64,000 nucleotides of DNA from the NCBI RefSeq assembly GCF_009708175.1, contig NZ_WMBB01000010.1:124001-188000 (forward strand), given 5' to 3'. This DNA comes from Nocardia aurantiaca (GTDB taxonomy: Bacteria > Actinomycetota > Actinomycetes > Mycobacteriales > Mycobacteriaceae). Made by a program: the position numbers and the translations under genes. Positions within the stretch are counted from its first letter, which is position 1. Every line of letters starts with the position of its first letter. Shown one piece after another: positions 42,861 through 52,104 of this stretch. The notes below the pieces were generated by a model that did not search any database, had not been told where the DNA came from, and was given only the letters and a program-made list of their open reading frames with translations.

Positions 42861-44344
42861 GAATCAGCCCTTCCGATCTCGATATCCAGTGGTTCCACCG
42901 CGACCCGTCCGTCCCGCACGCTCACCAGCTGCCGATCGGCAACCAGCCGCCACCGCGGATCGTCATCGAACGGTTCCGAGGCCACCACCACGAACCCGTC
43001 GGCCTCCAACACCGACAACGAGTGATGCCACGTAGTCCCCCAAACCCCCGACCCATCCCCCACCAGCAGGTTCAACCGCGCCTTCGGCGACCGCCGCAAT
43101 ACCGCGGCCATGACCAACCGCAACGCCTCACCCGGCTCCAACCCGCCGCGGGCCGAATCCCCGCCCGGCTCCGAACCTCCCGCGATCGGACTCCCCGAAC
43201 TCCGCCCGGCGCGCCCGGATTCTCCGGCCCGCCACGATACGACGGCGGCCGAATCCGCAGAATGGCCGGCCGCGGACCGGAATTCGCCGGACGCGTCGCC
43301 ATCGCCCGAGGCCGCGGACCATTCCCACGCCTGGACCCGAGGCGGCTCCCCCGCCGCGGAGGTCACGCGCACGGTCGACCCGAAGGCCACGGTCGATCCG
43401 GAAACGCGACTGCCGCCCGGTTCCGATCCGGCCCCGACCGCCGCGGAATCCGCTGCGCGCGTTCCGACCCCGGACTTCACGACCGACGCGGACGACCTCA
43501 TACGGCGCCGGTCATCGCCATCGGGTCCGGCAGTCGCCGAACCGGCGGCGGGCGGCCTCGCGCCCGGCTCCGTCCCGGAGGCTTCGCCCGGTTCGGGCAC
43601 GGCGGCGGAAGACCCTGCTTCGTCCGAGTCCCTGCCACGCCCACCGGTCTCTCCCGATGACCGGCTTGTCACGGGAAGCGGGCCTTCGAGCAAACCCCGC
43701 AGGATCACCCACAGCGCCGCCGAATCCGTCAGCGATTCGGCCTCCAGCAGGGGCGGCGAATCGAACTCCTCGGCGACGGCGGTCAGGGCGCGCCGCCAAT
43801 CCGGAATCGCGCCATTGTGGCTGAACGCCCAGCGGCCGTGCGTAAACGGCGCACAGGCCGCCCGCTCCACCGGCATCCCCACGGTGGCGGACCGGACCGC
43901 GGCCAGCACCGCCGTGGACCTGAGCTGCGGGAGAACCTCATCGACAGCCGGGTCGGTCCAGATCGGGGCGGCATTGCGGTAGCGGCTGACCATCGAATCA
44001 CCCGCGATGGGCGAGGTTCCAGCCAGGTGGGCCGTCGCCGGTTCCGGTTCCGGCGCCGTGACGTCATCGCGTGCGGTGGCGGGCTCCTGCTCCAGCGGCC
44101 CGGGTCCCGGCGTGGCCGAACCGTCGGAGGGCGAGCCGCCGTGCCAGATGACGCCGGGGCCGTGGTCGGGGGCGGCGGCGTCGGGGCGGTGCCACCAGGC
44201 GACGCCGAAGCCGTCGGCATTGATGGTGCCGCCGCCGCGCATGTCGCGGGGGGCCCAGGACTGGGTGCGCAGGGAGTACGGACCCTGGGTCAGGAGGGCG
44301 CCCACCGCGGTGGGTGGGCCCAGGTAGGCGAGGTGACGGCACAT
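42857..44344 (-). CDS. egtC: Gamma-glutamyl hercynylcysteine sulfoxide hydrolase with a large disordered insert
   Basis: A class II glutamine-amidotransferase-fold hydrolase that removes gamma-glutamate from the EgtB product. The N-terminal nucleophile is Cys2 (MCRHLAYLGPP), and FSHNGAIPDWR and GTTWHHSLSVLEADGFVVVA are the family blocks. The protein has 495 residues; EgtC is usually near 230. Residues about 224-401 are a Ser/Gly/Ala/Glu-rich stretch (SRSSGETGGRGRDSDEAGSS and on), and about 70-115 another shorter one. The frame stays open and both halves are intact. Stop codon overlaps egtD by 4 bp; its ATG overlaps the egtB stop (TGATG). Confidence 0.93.
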   Translation of the reverse strand: MCRHLAYLGPPTAVGALLTQGPYSLRTQSWAPRDMRGGGTINADGFGVAWWHRPDAAAPDHGPGVIWHGGSPSDGSATPGPGPLEQEPATARDDVTAPEPEPATAHLAGTSPIAGDSMVSRYRNAAPIWTDPAVDEVLPQLRSTAVLAAVRSATVGMPVERAACAPFTHGRWAFSHNGAIPDWRRALTAVAEEFDSPPLLEAESLTDSAALWVILRGLLEGPLPVTSRSSGETGGRGRDSDEAGSSAAVPEPGEASGTEPGARPPAAGSATAGPDGDDRRRMRSSASVVKSGVGTRAADSAAVGAGSEPGGSRVSGSTVAFGSTVRVTSAAGEPPRVQAWEWSAASGDGDASGEFRSAAGHSADSAAVVSWRAGESGRAGRSSGSPIAGGSEPGGDSARGGLEPGEALRLVMAAVLRRSPKARLNLLVGDGSGVWGTTWHHSLSVLEADGFVVVASEPFDDDPRWRLVADRQLVSVRDGRVAVEPLDIEIGRADS

Positions 44345-45687
44345 CAGCGTTCGTCCGATCTCAGGTCCCGGGCGAGGCGGAAGCCGGAGAAGATCTGGCG
44401 GCGGATGGGGTGATCCCAGTTGCGGAAGGTGCCGCGGCAGGCGACCTGGTCCGCGCCGAACGAGCCGCCGCGCAGAACCCGGTAGTCGCCACCGAAGAAG
44501 ACCTCGGAGTATTCGCGGTACGGGAAGGCGCGGAAGCCCGGGTACGCCTCGAAACCCGAAGCGGTCCACTCCCAGACATCGCCGATCAGCTGGTGCACAC
44601 CGGCCGGGGACGCACCGGCGGGATAGGCGCCGATATCGGCCGGTTCCAGGTGGTGCTGGCCGAGATTCGCCAGAGCCTCGCTGGGATCGATGTCGCCCCA
44701 GGGATATCGGCGAGAGCGGCCCGTCGCCGGATCGAAGCGGGCGGCCTTCTCCCATTCCGCCTCGGTCGGCAGGCGCTTACCCGCCCAGTTGGCGTAGGCC
44801 TCGGCCTCGAACCAGCAGACGTGCACCACCGGCTGGTGGGCGCGCAGCGGCTGCATGGTGCCGAAAACCCTTCGCCACCAATGGCCTCCGGAATCCTGCT
44901 CCCAGAACTGCGGCGCGGTGAGCCCGGCCGCCACGCGGTGCGCCCAGCCGCGCTCGGACCACAGTTCGGCGCGCTCGTAGCCGCCGTCGTCGACGAAGGC
45001 CAGATACTGCTCATTGGTGATGGGCGCGGCATCGATGGCGAAGGCGTCGACCCACACCGGGTGGGCGGGTCGCTCGTTGTCCAGCGCCCAAGGGTCGGAG
45101 TCGGTGCCCATGATGAATTCGCCCGCGGGCAAGACGACTTCGCCGCTCACCGCCACCCGCGCGCCGGGAGCGGGCGGGGCCGACAGCACCGCCTCGCCGC
45201 TCCGCAGCTGGTGGGTGGCGAGCATGGTCTCGTCGTGCTGCTGCTCGTGCTGGGCGATCATGCCGAACGCGAAACCGTCCTGGACCAGATCATTGCCGCG
45301 TAATGGGCTGTGCTCCAGCACATCCCACACCTTGTCGCGCACGCTGCCGACATAGTCGCGGGCCTGGGCCGGGTCCAGCAGCGGCAGCGCGGGCCGGTCG
45401 GCGCGGGCGTGCTGGAAGGCGTCGTAGAGGTGATCGATGTCCTGCCGCACGGGCTCCCGCCCGCCCACATCGCGCACCAGCCAGAGCTCTTCCTGATTGC
45501 CGATGTGCGCGAGATCCCAGACCAGCGGGCTCATCAGCCGCGAGTGCTGCTCCACCAATTCGGCCTCGTCGACGCATTCGGTCAACCCGATGGTGCGGCG
45601 CCGCGCCCGGTCGAGCGCGTCCGCGATCCGCCCGCGCAGCCGTTCCGTCTCCGCCCGATCCGATCCCGGCGAATGCTGAATAGTCAT
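44344..45687 (-). CDS. egtB: Hercynine oxygenase (sulfoxide synthase)
   Basis: A 447-residue non-heme iron enzyme joining hercynine and gamma-glutamylcysteine with O2. The DinB-like N-terminal half has WDLAHIGNQEELW (His61) and the HX3HXE motif AQHEQQHDETM (His147, His151, Glu153). The FGE-sulfatase half contains RLPTEAEWEKAARFDP, IGDVWEWTASGFEAYPGF and VLRGGSF. ATG 45687 has only a weak ribosome-binding site. A long upstream frame is shadow of egtA and is not part of it. Confidence 0.96.
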   Translation of the reverse strand: MTIQHSPGSDRAETERLRGRIADALDRARRRTIGLTECVDEAELVEQHSRLMSPLVWDLAHIGNQEELWLVRDVGGREPVRQDIDHLYDAFQHARADRPALPLLDPAQARDYVGSVRDKVWDVLEHSPLRGNDLVQDGFAFGMIAQHEQQHDETMLATHQLRSGEAVLSAPPAPGARVAVSGEVVLPAGEFIMGTDSDPWALDNERPAHPVWVDAFAIDAAPITNEQYLAFVDDGGYERAELWSERGWAHRVAAGLTAPQFWEQDSGGHWWRRVFGTMQPLRAHQPVVHVCWFEAEAYANWAGKRLPTEAEWEKAARFDPATGRSRRYPWGDIDPSEALANLGQHHLEPADIGAYPAGASPAGVHQLIGDVWEWTASGFEAYPGFRAFPYREYSEVFFGGDYRVLRGGSFGADQVACRGTFRNWDHPIRRQIFSGFRLARDLRSDER

Positions 45688-45728
45688 GAGAGAACTTTCG
45701 ATTCGTGAAGTGATGCAGGACTGGAATG

Positions 45729-47018
45729 TCATGCGCCGCCTCCGGATTCCTCCCCCGTGGGGGTGCGGCCATTGCGACATCGATCGACCGCGGCGGCCAA
45801 TTCCTCGGCGGCCTCCGGGGTGGCGGCACGGGCCGTGGCCAGGTCGAGCAGCGCCACGGCGGTTGCCCGCAACTCCGCGTCGGCCAATCCACGCCGTGCG
45901 GCCTCGGACCACAGATTCGCGGTCGACGCGGCCAGAGCCGTTGCCTCCGTGATGGTTCCGGAATCCGAGAGCAGTGCGTCGAAGACGTGAACCGGCACCG
46001 ACCACCCGTCGCCCGGCTGCGCGTCGAGGTAGCGGACCTCGAGGTGCCCGGCCGCGCGGACCGGCGGGAACACGGTGGTGAGGTGATAGTCCAGATCCGC
46101 GCGGTCGGGGCGGCGGCCGATCTCCTCGTCCAACGCCCCGCACAGCCAGTCGGCGAAGGTGGCCCCGGGCGGGGCCGTCCAATCGGCCGCCTCGGACCGC
46201 ACGCACAGCAGCGGGACATCCAGCACCCACCGCGCGTACCCGGCGATGGGATCGGCCCAGTCGTGCACGGGGGGCCGGGTCCGGAGGTGGTCGAGCCGCT
46301 GCCAGGCCCGCATGCGCTGGGAGGCCCAGTCCCCCGGCGGTGCGGCGTGCAGTTCCGGTGAACAGGCGAAAGCCGCCAACAGGGCAGGACCCACGGCGTA
46401 CAGGAGCTGCCACCGGGCCGCGATCTCGGCGGGATTCGCGCCCGCGTCGACGCTCACCTGCGTGGCGGCGGTATTGCACATCATGAGCGCGCCGAACGGG
46501 CCGATGCCGGCGAAGGACTGCTCCATGGCCCGGTATCGCGGCAGCTGCAGGAGCCGCAGCGGGCGCCGAGTCGCGTCGGCGGCCGCGGAAAAGGTTCGGA
46601 TGTCGCGGGATTCGAGCAGCTCCCGCAGGCGTATCGCATCCGTCCGCAAGCGCTCGCACAGTTCGGCGGCGGTGCCGAACGGGGCACTGGACAGTTCGAT
46701 CTGACCGCCGGGTTCGATGGTGACCCGGCTGCCGCCCGGCAACGGAACGGCCGGGGAATCGGGGGAAATGGACCGTGGCGCATGCGGTCCGAGGGCGTCG
46801 GAGAGGACTCTCAGGTCCGGACGCGAATTGGTCGCCGAAAGTTCACCCTGCGCGGTGAGCCACTCCAGTTCGGCGCCGATGAGCAGCGGTGGACCCTGTT
46901 TGAAACAGACTTTTCCGACATAAGCCTCGGCGGCGGCGCGCGACGTGAACTCGCCGCCCGGCTCCGATTCGGCCAGGCCACTCTGCAGCACATCGGTCGG
47001 TGACGCCGTGACAGCCAT
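45729..47018 (-). CDS. egtA: Glutamate-cysteine ligase of the ergothioneine pathway
   Basis: A 429-residue GshA-like ATP-dependent ligase that makes gamma-glutamylcysteine for EgtB. Motifs: LLIGAELEWLT, VTIEPGGQIELSSAPFGTAA, FGALMMCNTAATQVSVDAG, and HLEVRYLDAQPGDGWSVPV. ATG 47018 has GAGG 8 nt upstream; an earlier in-frame start lacks a ribosome-binding site. First gene of egtABCD, divergent from the egtE-like gene. Confidence 0.95.
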   Translation of the reverse strand: MAVTASPTDVLQSGLAESEPGGEFTSRAAAEAYVGKVCFKQGPPLLIGAELEWLTAQGELSATNSRPDLRVLSDALGPHAPRSISPDSPAVPLPGGSRVTIEPGGQIELSSAPFGTAAELCERLRTDAIRLRELLESRDIRTFSAAADATRRPLRLLQLPRYRAMEQSFAGIGPFGALMMCNTAATQVSVDAGANPAEIAARWQLLYAVGPALLAAFACSPELHAAPPGDWASQRMRAWQRLDHLRTRPPVHDWADPIAGYARWVLDVPLLCVRSEAADWTAPPGATFADWLCGALDEEIGRRPDRADLDYHLTTVFPPVRAAGHLEVRYLDAQPGDGWSVPVHVFDALLSDSGTITEATALAASTANLWSEAARRGLADAELRATAVALLDLATARAATPEAAEELAAAVDRCRNGRTPTGEESGGGA

Positions 47019-47129
47019 TGCCAACCTCCGTCTGATGCGGTCGCCGCCGCGGGTCGGACGGCGACCCAAACCAGAGTAGCGACGGACTATGACAAGAAAT
47101 CTGACGAAAAGGAGAACACCGCAACCGAT

Positions 47130-48314
47130 ATGGTCGATTCCATGCTGGATATCGCTGGACTACGGGCCGAAACGCCGGGGTGTGAAAACCAGGTTTTTCT
47201 CGACAGCGCCGGGTCGTCGCTCCCCCCGCGGATCGTCGTCGACACCACCGTCGCCCACCTGCGGCGCGAGGCCGAGATCGGTGGCTATCGCGCCGCCAAC
47301 GAGCGCATCGACGATCTGCACGGGGTCAAGGCGGCCATCGCCGAACTGATCAACGCCGACCCGGCCGCCCTGGCCCTCAGCGATAGCGCCAGCCGCTCCT
47401 GGAGCGACTTCTTCTACTCGGTCCCGCTGGCCCCCGGCGACCGCATCCTGATCTCCGGCTCGGACTACGGGAGCAACGCCATCGCGGCCCTGCAGCGCGC
47501 CCGGCAGACCGGCGCGGTCGTCGAGGCCATTCCCAGCGACAGCAGCGGCCAGCTCGACCTCGACGCCCTGGACGCCATGATCGACGGGCGCGTGAAGCTG
47601 GTGTCACTGGTCCATGTTCCGACCAATGGCGGCCTGGTCAATCCGGTCGCCGAAGCCACCCGCATCGCACACCGCGTGGGTGCGCTGGTGCTGCTCGACG
47701 CCTGCCAGTCCGCGGGGCAGCTGCCGCTCGACGTCGCCGAACTCGAGGTGGACGCGCTGTCCGCGACCGGCCGCAAATGGTTGCGCGGCCCGCGCGGCAC
47801 CGGTTTCCTGTACGTGCGCCCCGAACTGGCGCTGAGCCTGGAACCCGGCCGGCTCGACCTGCAGAGCGCCGAATGGACCGCTCCCGACGACTACGTGCTC
47901 GCCCCCGACGCGAGCCGCTTCGAATTCTGGGAGTGCTCGGTCGCGAACCGTCTCGGCCTGGGCGCGGCCGTGCGCTACCTGCTCGATCTGGGCCCCGCGC
48001 GGGTGTACGCGGCCATTGCCGAGCGCGCCGAGTACGTGCGCAAGGCCTTGGCGGAGATCCCCGGCGTGACCGTGCGCGACCGCGGCACCCAGCACGCGGG
48101 AATCGTGTCCTTCACCGTGGACCGGCTCGAGCCGATCCAGGTGCGCGACCGATTGGCCGGGGAAGACATCACGGTGACGGTCAGCCACCGCGGCTCCACG
48201 CTGCTGGACATGTCCGCCCGCGAGCTGAACTCCGTGGTCCGCGCCGCGCCGCATTGCTTCGTGAGCTTCGAGGACCTCGATCGCTTCGTCGGGGCGGTCC
48301 GAAGCCTGACATAA
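47130..48314 (+). CDS. egtE: Class V aminotransferase-fold PLP enzyme, probable EgtE
   Basis: A 394-residue fold-type I PLP enzyme. NQVFLDSAGSSLPPRIVVDT, EIGGYRAANERIDDL, the Asp in LVLLDACQSAGQLPLDV and the Schiff-base Lys in SATGRKWLRGPRGTGFLYV are visible. EgtE is the C-S lyase that releases ergothioneine from hercynylcysteine sulfoxide. The start resembles what I recall of mycobacterial EgtE (LDSA-x-S... and EVGGY). In M. smegmatis egtE follows egtD; here it is divergent from egtA. AAAAGGAG is 15 nt before the ATG, farther than usual. Another sulfur-lyase role is possible. Confidence 0.7.
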   Translation: MVDSMLDIAGLRAETPGCENQVFLDSAGSSLPPRIVVDTTVAHLRREAEIGGYRAANERIDDLHGVKAAIAELINADPAALALSDSASRSWSDFFYSVPLAPGDRILISGSDYGSNAIAALQRARQTGAVVEAIPSDSSGQLDLDALDAMIDGRVKLVSLVHVPTNGGLVNPVAEATRIAHRVGALVLLDACQSAGQLPLDVAELEVDALSATGRKWLRGPRGTGFLYVRPELALSLEPGRLDLQSAEWTAPDDYVLAPDASRFEFWECSVANRLGLGAAVRYLLDLGPARVYAAIAERAEYVRKALAEIPGVTVRDRGTQHAGIVSFTVDRLEPIQVRDRLAGEDITVTVSHRGSTLLDMSARELNSVVRAAPHCFVSFEDLDRFVGAVRSLT

Positions 48315-48398
48315 GCGGCCGCATGACGCCGAAACGTGAACAGCCCTCGCCGGACGCGGGATATTTGAGGTGCTGGTTCGGCGTTTGAGGAGTCGATC

Positions 48399-50045
48399 GT
48401 GAGCCGCTTCACCGACGAAATGTATGCCACCGCGCACGTCTCCCGGCGAGGTCTGGTGACCGGGGAGCCGGATGCGCCGGTGCGGCACAGCTGGGGCAAG
48501 ATCCACGACATCGCCCGCCACATGGCAGGCGGCCTGGCCGCGGCCGGTATCGGCCCGGGCGACGCGGTGGGCGTGCTGGCGGGCATGCCGGTGGATATCG
48601 CACCCGCCTGCCAGGCCGTGTGGATGCGCGGCGCCTCCATCACCATGCTGCACCAGCCGACGCCGCGTACCGACCTGCAGGTGTGGGCGCACGACACCGA
48701 GACCGTGCTGGGCATGATCGAGGCGCGGGCGGTGATCCTGGGCGCGCCGTTCGAGATCGCGGAACCGCTGCTGCGCGAACGCGGTATCGCGGTGGTCACC
48801 ATCGACGCCATGCGCGCGGGCGAGGCCGTCGAGCCGGTGCCCACCGGCGAGGACGTCGTCGCCCTGCAGCAGTTGACATCCGGCTCCACCGGCTCGCCCA
48901 AGGCGGTGCGGATCACGCACGGCAATTTCTTCGTCAATGCCTACGCCATGTTCGATCGGGTGAAATTCCAACTCGACGACGACGTGATGATCAGTTGGCT
49001 GCCGCTGTTCCACGACATGGGCATGGTCGGATTCCTCAGCGTGCCCATGCAGTTCGGCGCGGAAGTGGTGTGCGTGACGCCGATGGACTTCCTGGCCCGC
49101 CCCATCCTGTGGGCGGAATTGATCTCGAAGTATCGCGGAACTGTCACCGCCGCACCCAATTTCGCCTATTCGCTGCTGGCCCACCGATTACGCAACGCGG
49201 CGGAGGGTTCGGTCGATCTGAGCAGCGTCCGCTACATGTGGAACGGCGCGGAACCCGTCGACGCCGACACCATGGAAGCCCTCGCCGAGGCCGGAAAACG
49301 CTTCGGTCTCAACCCCACTGCCCTCACCCCCGTCTACGGCATGGCCGAAACCACCCTCGCCGTGTCCATTCCCGACCCGGGCCTCGGGCAGGTGCTCGAC
49401 GTGGTCGACGCCGATCTCCTCGAAGCGCTCGGCAAGGCGGTCCCCGTCCGCGATCCGGAACATCATCACAGCGGGCTCCGCCGCCTCCCCACCCTCGGCT
49501 ATCTGGTCGACAACCTCGAAGGTCGGGTGGTGGACGCCGAACGCCAACCGCTTCCGACCCGCAGTGTCGGCGTCATCGAATTACGCGGTCCCGCAGTGAC
49601 CGCCGGGTACGTCACGGCCGACGGGTTCCGCTCCGCCCAGGACGCCGAGGGCTGGCTCGACACCGGAGACATCGGCTACTTCACCGAGGACGGCCTGGTC
49701 GTGGTGTGCGGCCGCATCAAGGACGTCATCATCATGGCCGGCCGCAATATCTTCCCCACCGATATCGAACGAGCGGCCTTGCGCGTCAAGGGTGTTCGTC
49801 CCGGCAACGCGGTGGCGGTCCGCCTCGACGCGGGCCAGAAACGCGAAAGCTTCGCGGTGGTGGTCGAATCCAACGACCATCAGAATCCGGACGAGGTGCG
49901 CCGCATCGAACACGAGATCGTGCACGCGGTGTTCTCGGAGGTGGGGGTGCGCCCGCGCAGCGTGACCGTGCTGGGGCCCGGCGCGCTTCCCAAGACCTCG
50001 TCCGGAAAGCTGCGCCGGTCGGCCACGGCGACACACCTGTCCTGA
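48399..50045 (+). CDS. Acyl-AMP ligase family protein, Pks16-like
   Basis: A 548-residue ANL-superfamily adenylating enzyme. Core motifs: QLTSGSTGSPKAVRITHGNF (A3), SWLPLFHDMGMVGFL, YMWNGAEPVD, GMAETTLAVSIPD, GWLDTGDIGYF and KTSSGKLRR near the C-terminus. The segment MDFLARPILWAELISKYRGT is FAAL-like, so acyl-adenylate may be passed to an ACP. Gene order beside pth matches M. tuberculosis pks16 (Rv1013). GAGGAG lies 8 nt before GTG 48399. Substrate unknown. Convergent with pth. Confidence 0.85.
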   Translation: MSRFTDEMYATAHVSRRGLVTGEPDAPVRHSWGKIHDIARHMAGGLAAAGIGPGDAVGVLAGMPVDIAPACQAVWMRGASITMLHQPTPRTDLQVWAHDTETVLGMIEARAVILGAPFEIAEPLLRERGIAVVTIDAMRAGEAVEPVPTGEDVVALQQLTSGSTGSPKAVRITHGNFFVNAYAMFDRVKFQLDDDVMISWLPLFHDMGMVGFLSVPMQFGAEVVCVTPMDFLARPILWAELISKYRGTVTAAPNFAYSLLAHRLRNAAEGSVDLSSVRYMWNGAEPVDADTMEALAEAGKRFGLNPTALTPVYGMAETTLAVSIPDPGLGQVLDVVDADLLEALGKAVPVRDPEHHHSGLRRLPTLGYLVDNLEGRVVDAERQPLPTRSVGVIELRGPAVTAGYVTADGFRSAQDAEGWLDTGDIGYFTEDGLVVVCGRIKDVIIMAGRNIFPTDIERAALRVKGVRPGNAVAVRLDAGQKRESFAVVVESNDHQNPDEVRRIEHEIVHAVFSEVGVRPRSVTVLGPGALPKTSSGKLRRSATATHLS

Positions 50046-50067
50046 GACAGCGACTCTGGCCCGCGAC

Positions 50068-50649
50068 TCAGTGCACTTGGTTCTGAGCGGTTTCCAGGCC
50101 CACGCGCAGCAGCAGTTCGACCGCGTCCGCGGTCTGCTCGACGATCACCGGGACCTCTTTGCGCTCCGGCGCGGAGAAAGGCTTGAGAACGTAGTCCGCG
50201 GGGTCCTGCCGGCCCGGCGGGCGGCCGATGCCGAAGCGGACACGCAGATAGTCCTTGGTGGTGAGGGCCTGCGAGATGGAGCGCAGGCCGTTGTGCCCGC
50301 CCTCGCCGCCGCCGCGCTTGAGGCGGATGGCGCCGAAGGGGAGGTCGAGTTCGTCGTGGATGACGATCACCTCGGTGGCGGGCACGGAGAAGAATTTGGC
50401 CAGCGCCGCGACGGGCCGCCCGGACAGATTCATATAGGTGCGCGGTTTGGCCAGCAATACCTTGCGCCCGTCCAGGCGGGCCTCGAGCAGATCCGCGCCC
50501 GACTTCTTGTGCACGGTGAAACGGCCGCCGACGCGCTCCGCGAGCACGTCGGCGACCATGAAACCGACATTGTGCCGGGTGCGCTCGTATTCGGATCCGG
50601 GATTACCCAGACCGACCACCAGCGCGGGCCCGGCCGTTGCCTCGGTCAT
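50068..50649 (-). CDS. pth: Peptidyl-tRNA hydrolase
   Basis: A 193-residue hydrolase that recycles peptidyl-tRNA. Intact: LVVGLGNPGSEYERTRHNVGF with catalytic His26, LAKPRTYMNLSG, and IVIHDELDLPFG with the active-site Asp. The YVLKPFSAPER tail is typical. Start ATG 50649. It follows rplY by 25 bp as the second gene of that operon, as in mycobacteria. Confidence 0.97.
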   Translation of the reverse strand: MTEATAGPALVVGLGNPGSEYERTRHNVGFMVADVLAERVGGRFTVHKKSGADLLEARLDGRKVLLAKPRTYMNLSGRPVAALAKFFSVPATEVIVIHDELDLPFGAIRLKRGGGEGGHNGLRSISQALTTKDYLRVRFGIGRPPGRQDPADYVLKPFSAPERKEVPVIVEQTADAVELLLRVGLETAQNQVH

Positions 50650-50674
50650 CGAGAACCGTTGTGGGAGTAGGGAG

Positions 50675-51268
50675 TTACTCGGCGGCGGCTTCCTCGGCAG
50701 CGGCCTCTTCCTCGGCGGCGGCGGCCGGGGCGGCGATGATGTTGACGATCAGGGCCTCGGCGTCGCCGGCCAGGGTGACGCCCTTCGGCAGCGCGATGGC
50801 GCCGGCGGTGATCTGGGTGCCGGCCTCGGCGCCCTCGATCGAGACCTCGATGGCCTCGGGGATGTTCAGGGCCTCGGCCTCGACGGAGAGGGTGGTGGCC
50901 TCCTGGGTGACCAGGGTGCCGGCGGCGGCGTCACCGGTCAGGGCGACGTGCACGTCGGCGGTGACCTTCTCGCCGCGGCGCACGATCAGCAGGTCGGCGT
51001 GCTCGATGTAGCGGCGGATCGGGTGGACGACGACCGACTTGGTCAGCGCCAGCTGCTTCTTGCCGTTGATGTCCAGGTTCAGCACGGCGTTGGTGCCGTG
51101 CTCACGCAGGATGGCGGCGAACGCCAGGGCGTTCACGGCCAGGTGCTGCGGCTCCTCGTTGTGGCCGTAGAGCACGGCGGGGACATTGCCGTCGCGGCGG
51201 GTGCGGCGGGCAGCGCCCTTGCCGAACTCGGTGCGTACGGTGGCTTCGAGAAGGTTGGCGTCGGACAT
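50675..51268 (-). CDS. rplY: 50S ribosomal protein L25/general stress protein Ctc
   Basis: A 197-residue Ctc-type L25 that binds 5S rRNA. The L25 domain is ATVRTEFGKGAARRTRRDGN, VPAVLYGHNEEPQHLAVN, then KSVVVHPIRRYIEHADLLIV. The TL5 C-terminal domain follows, ending in an Ala/Glu-rich tail (AAAEEEAAAEEAAAE). Start ATG 51268. Part of rplY-pth. Confidence 0.96.
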   Translation of the reverse strand: MSDANLLEATVRTEFGKGAARRTRRDGNVPAVLYGHNEEPQHLAVNALAFAAILREHGTNAVLNLDINGKKQLALTKSVVVHPIRRYIEHADLLIVRRGEKVTADVHVALTGDAAAGTLVTQEATTLSVEAEALNIPEAIEVSIEGAEAGTQITAGAIALPKGVTLAGDAEALIVNIIAAPAAAAEEEAAAEEAAAE

Positions 51269-51622
51269 GACTGTCTACTCCCTACGGCTCGTCCGGCTGT
51301 AATGTCAGCGTGTCGCCAGGCGACTGGGCCGCCCTGGCAAAGGTTGGTCTGCTCGTCGGCGAAGACCAACATGGACGGCCGAATAGGCCGAGCCGCGTCG
51401 ATCACGGTGGGCAGCTGGGTGCCACACCCTCGCCGAGACAACCTGAAGACTCTAACACGCGGCCGGAACGGCTCCGCGGCACCCCCTCGACGGCCGCGCG
51501 GACGGCGCGTACTACGGGGAATTGCGGCGGATTATTTCCGGTCTTGTTTCCAGGAATCTGACACACTAGCATTTCGCATCACTCCGCCTCACCGTCGTTG
51601 ATGCCCCTTCTTTTCCCGTCTG
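51269..51622. other. Intergenic region between rplY and the secreted paralogues
   Basis: About 350 bp that must hold the rplY promoter and the upstream part of the promoter for the secreted genes. No gene, strong hairpin or RNA was recognised. Confidence 0.45.
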
Positions 51623-51767
51623 GGCAATTCGACGGCACGCTGAGTGGCTTGTCTTCCAAGTAAGGAACAGATATATGAAGAACATCCGTCGGATCGGCCT
51701 CAGCGCCGTGGGCATCGCCGCCGTCTCCACCGCCGTCGCCCTCACCGCCCCGATCGCCTCGGCCGAC
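51623..51767 (+). repeat. Direct repeat, copy 1: leader and signal peptide
   Basis: About 52 bp before the ATG plus roughly the first 30 codons are closely similar to 51959-52104. Shared leader: GGCACGCTGAGT, GGCTTGTCTTCCAAG, TAAGGAACAGAT. One single-nucleotide length difference separates the leaders. Confidence 0.8.
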
Positions 51768-51914
51768 TCCAACCCCTGCCCTCCGTCCACCACGGGCACC
51801 GGGGGAACCGGAACGGGCAGCGCGAGCTCCCTGGGCCCGCTCATCACCAACATCCTGAACGCCCTGAGCCACGGCGGCGCCACGTCCGGCGGCAGCGGCG
51901 CCTCCGTCAGCTGA
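51675..51914 (+). CDS. Small secreted Ser/Gly/Thr-rich protein
   Basis: A 79-residue protein. The Sec signal peptide MKNIRRIGLSAVGIAAVSTA, then VALTAPIASA, is cut after ASA, leaving a 49-residue mature chain (DSNPCPPSTTGTGGTGTGSA and on). A short hydrophobic segment SLGPLITNILNALS is the only other feature. It is paralogous to the next gene through leader and signal peptide only. AAGGAA lies 7 nt before the ATG. Function unknown; perhaps an envelope or matrix component. Confidence 0.8.
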   Translation: MKNIRRIGLSAVGIAAVSTAVALTAPIASADSNPCPPSTTGTGGTGTGSASSLGPLITNILNALSHGGATSGGSGASVS

Positions 51915-51958
51915 CGAATTATCCCGGTTCTGGTAGCGGGGATTCCTTTCTGATGCTA

Positions 51959-52104
51959 GGCAATTTGATCGGCACGCTGAGTAGCTTGTCTTCTAAGTAA
52001 GGAACAGATTTATGAAGAACATCCGCCGGGTGGGCCTGAGTGCTGCGGGCATCGCCGCCGTCTCCGCCACCGTCGCACTCACCGCCCCGTTCGCCGCCGC
52101 GGAC
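51959..52104 (+). repeat. Direct repeat, copy 2: leader and signal peptide
   Basis: Second copy of the leader/signal-peptide unit, beginning GGCAATTTGATCGGCACGC and continuing through ATG 52012 to about codon 31. See copy 1 at 51623. Confidence 0.8.

Noticed and set aside
45687..46659. In-frame upstream extension of egtB into egtA
   Set aside because: The extension is Arg/Gly-rich noise overlapping egtA in another frame; EgtB has its normal length from 45687.
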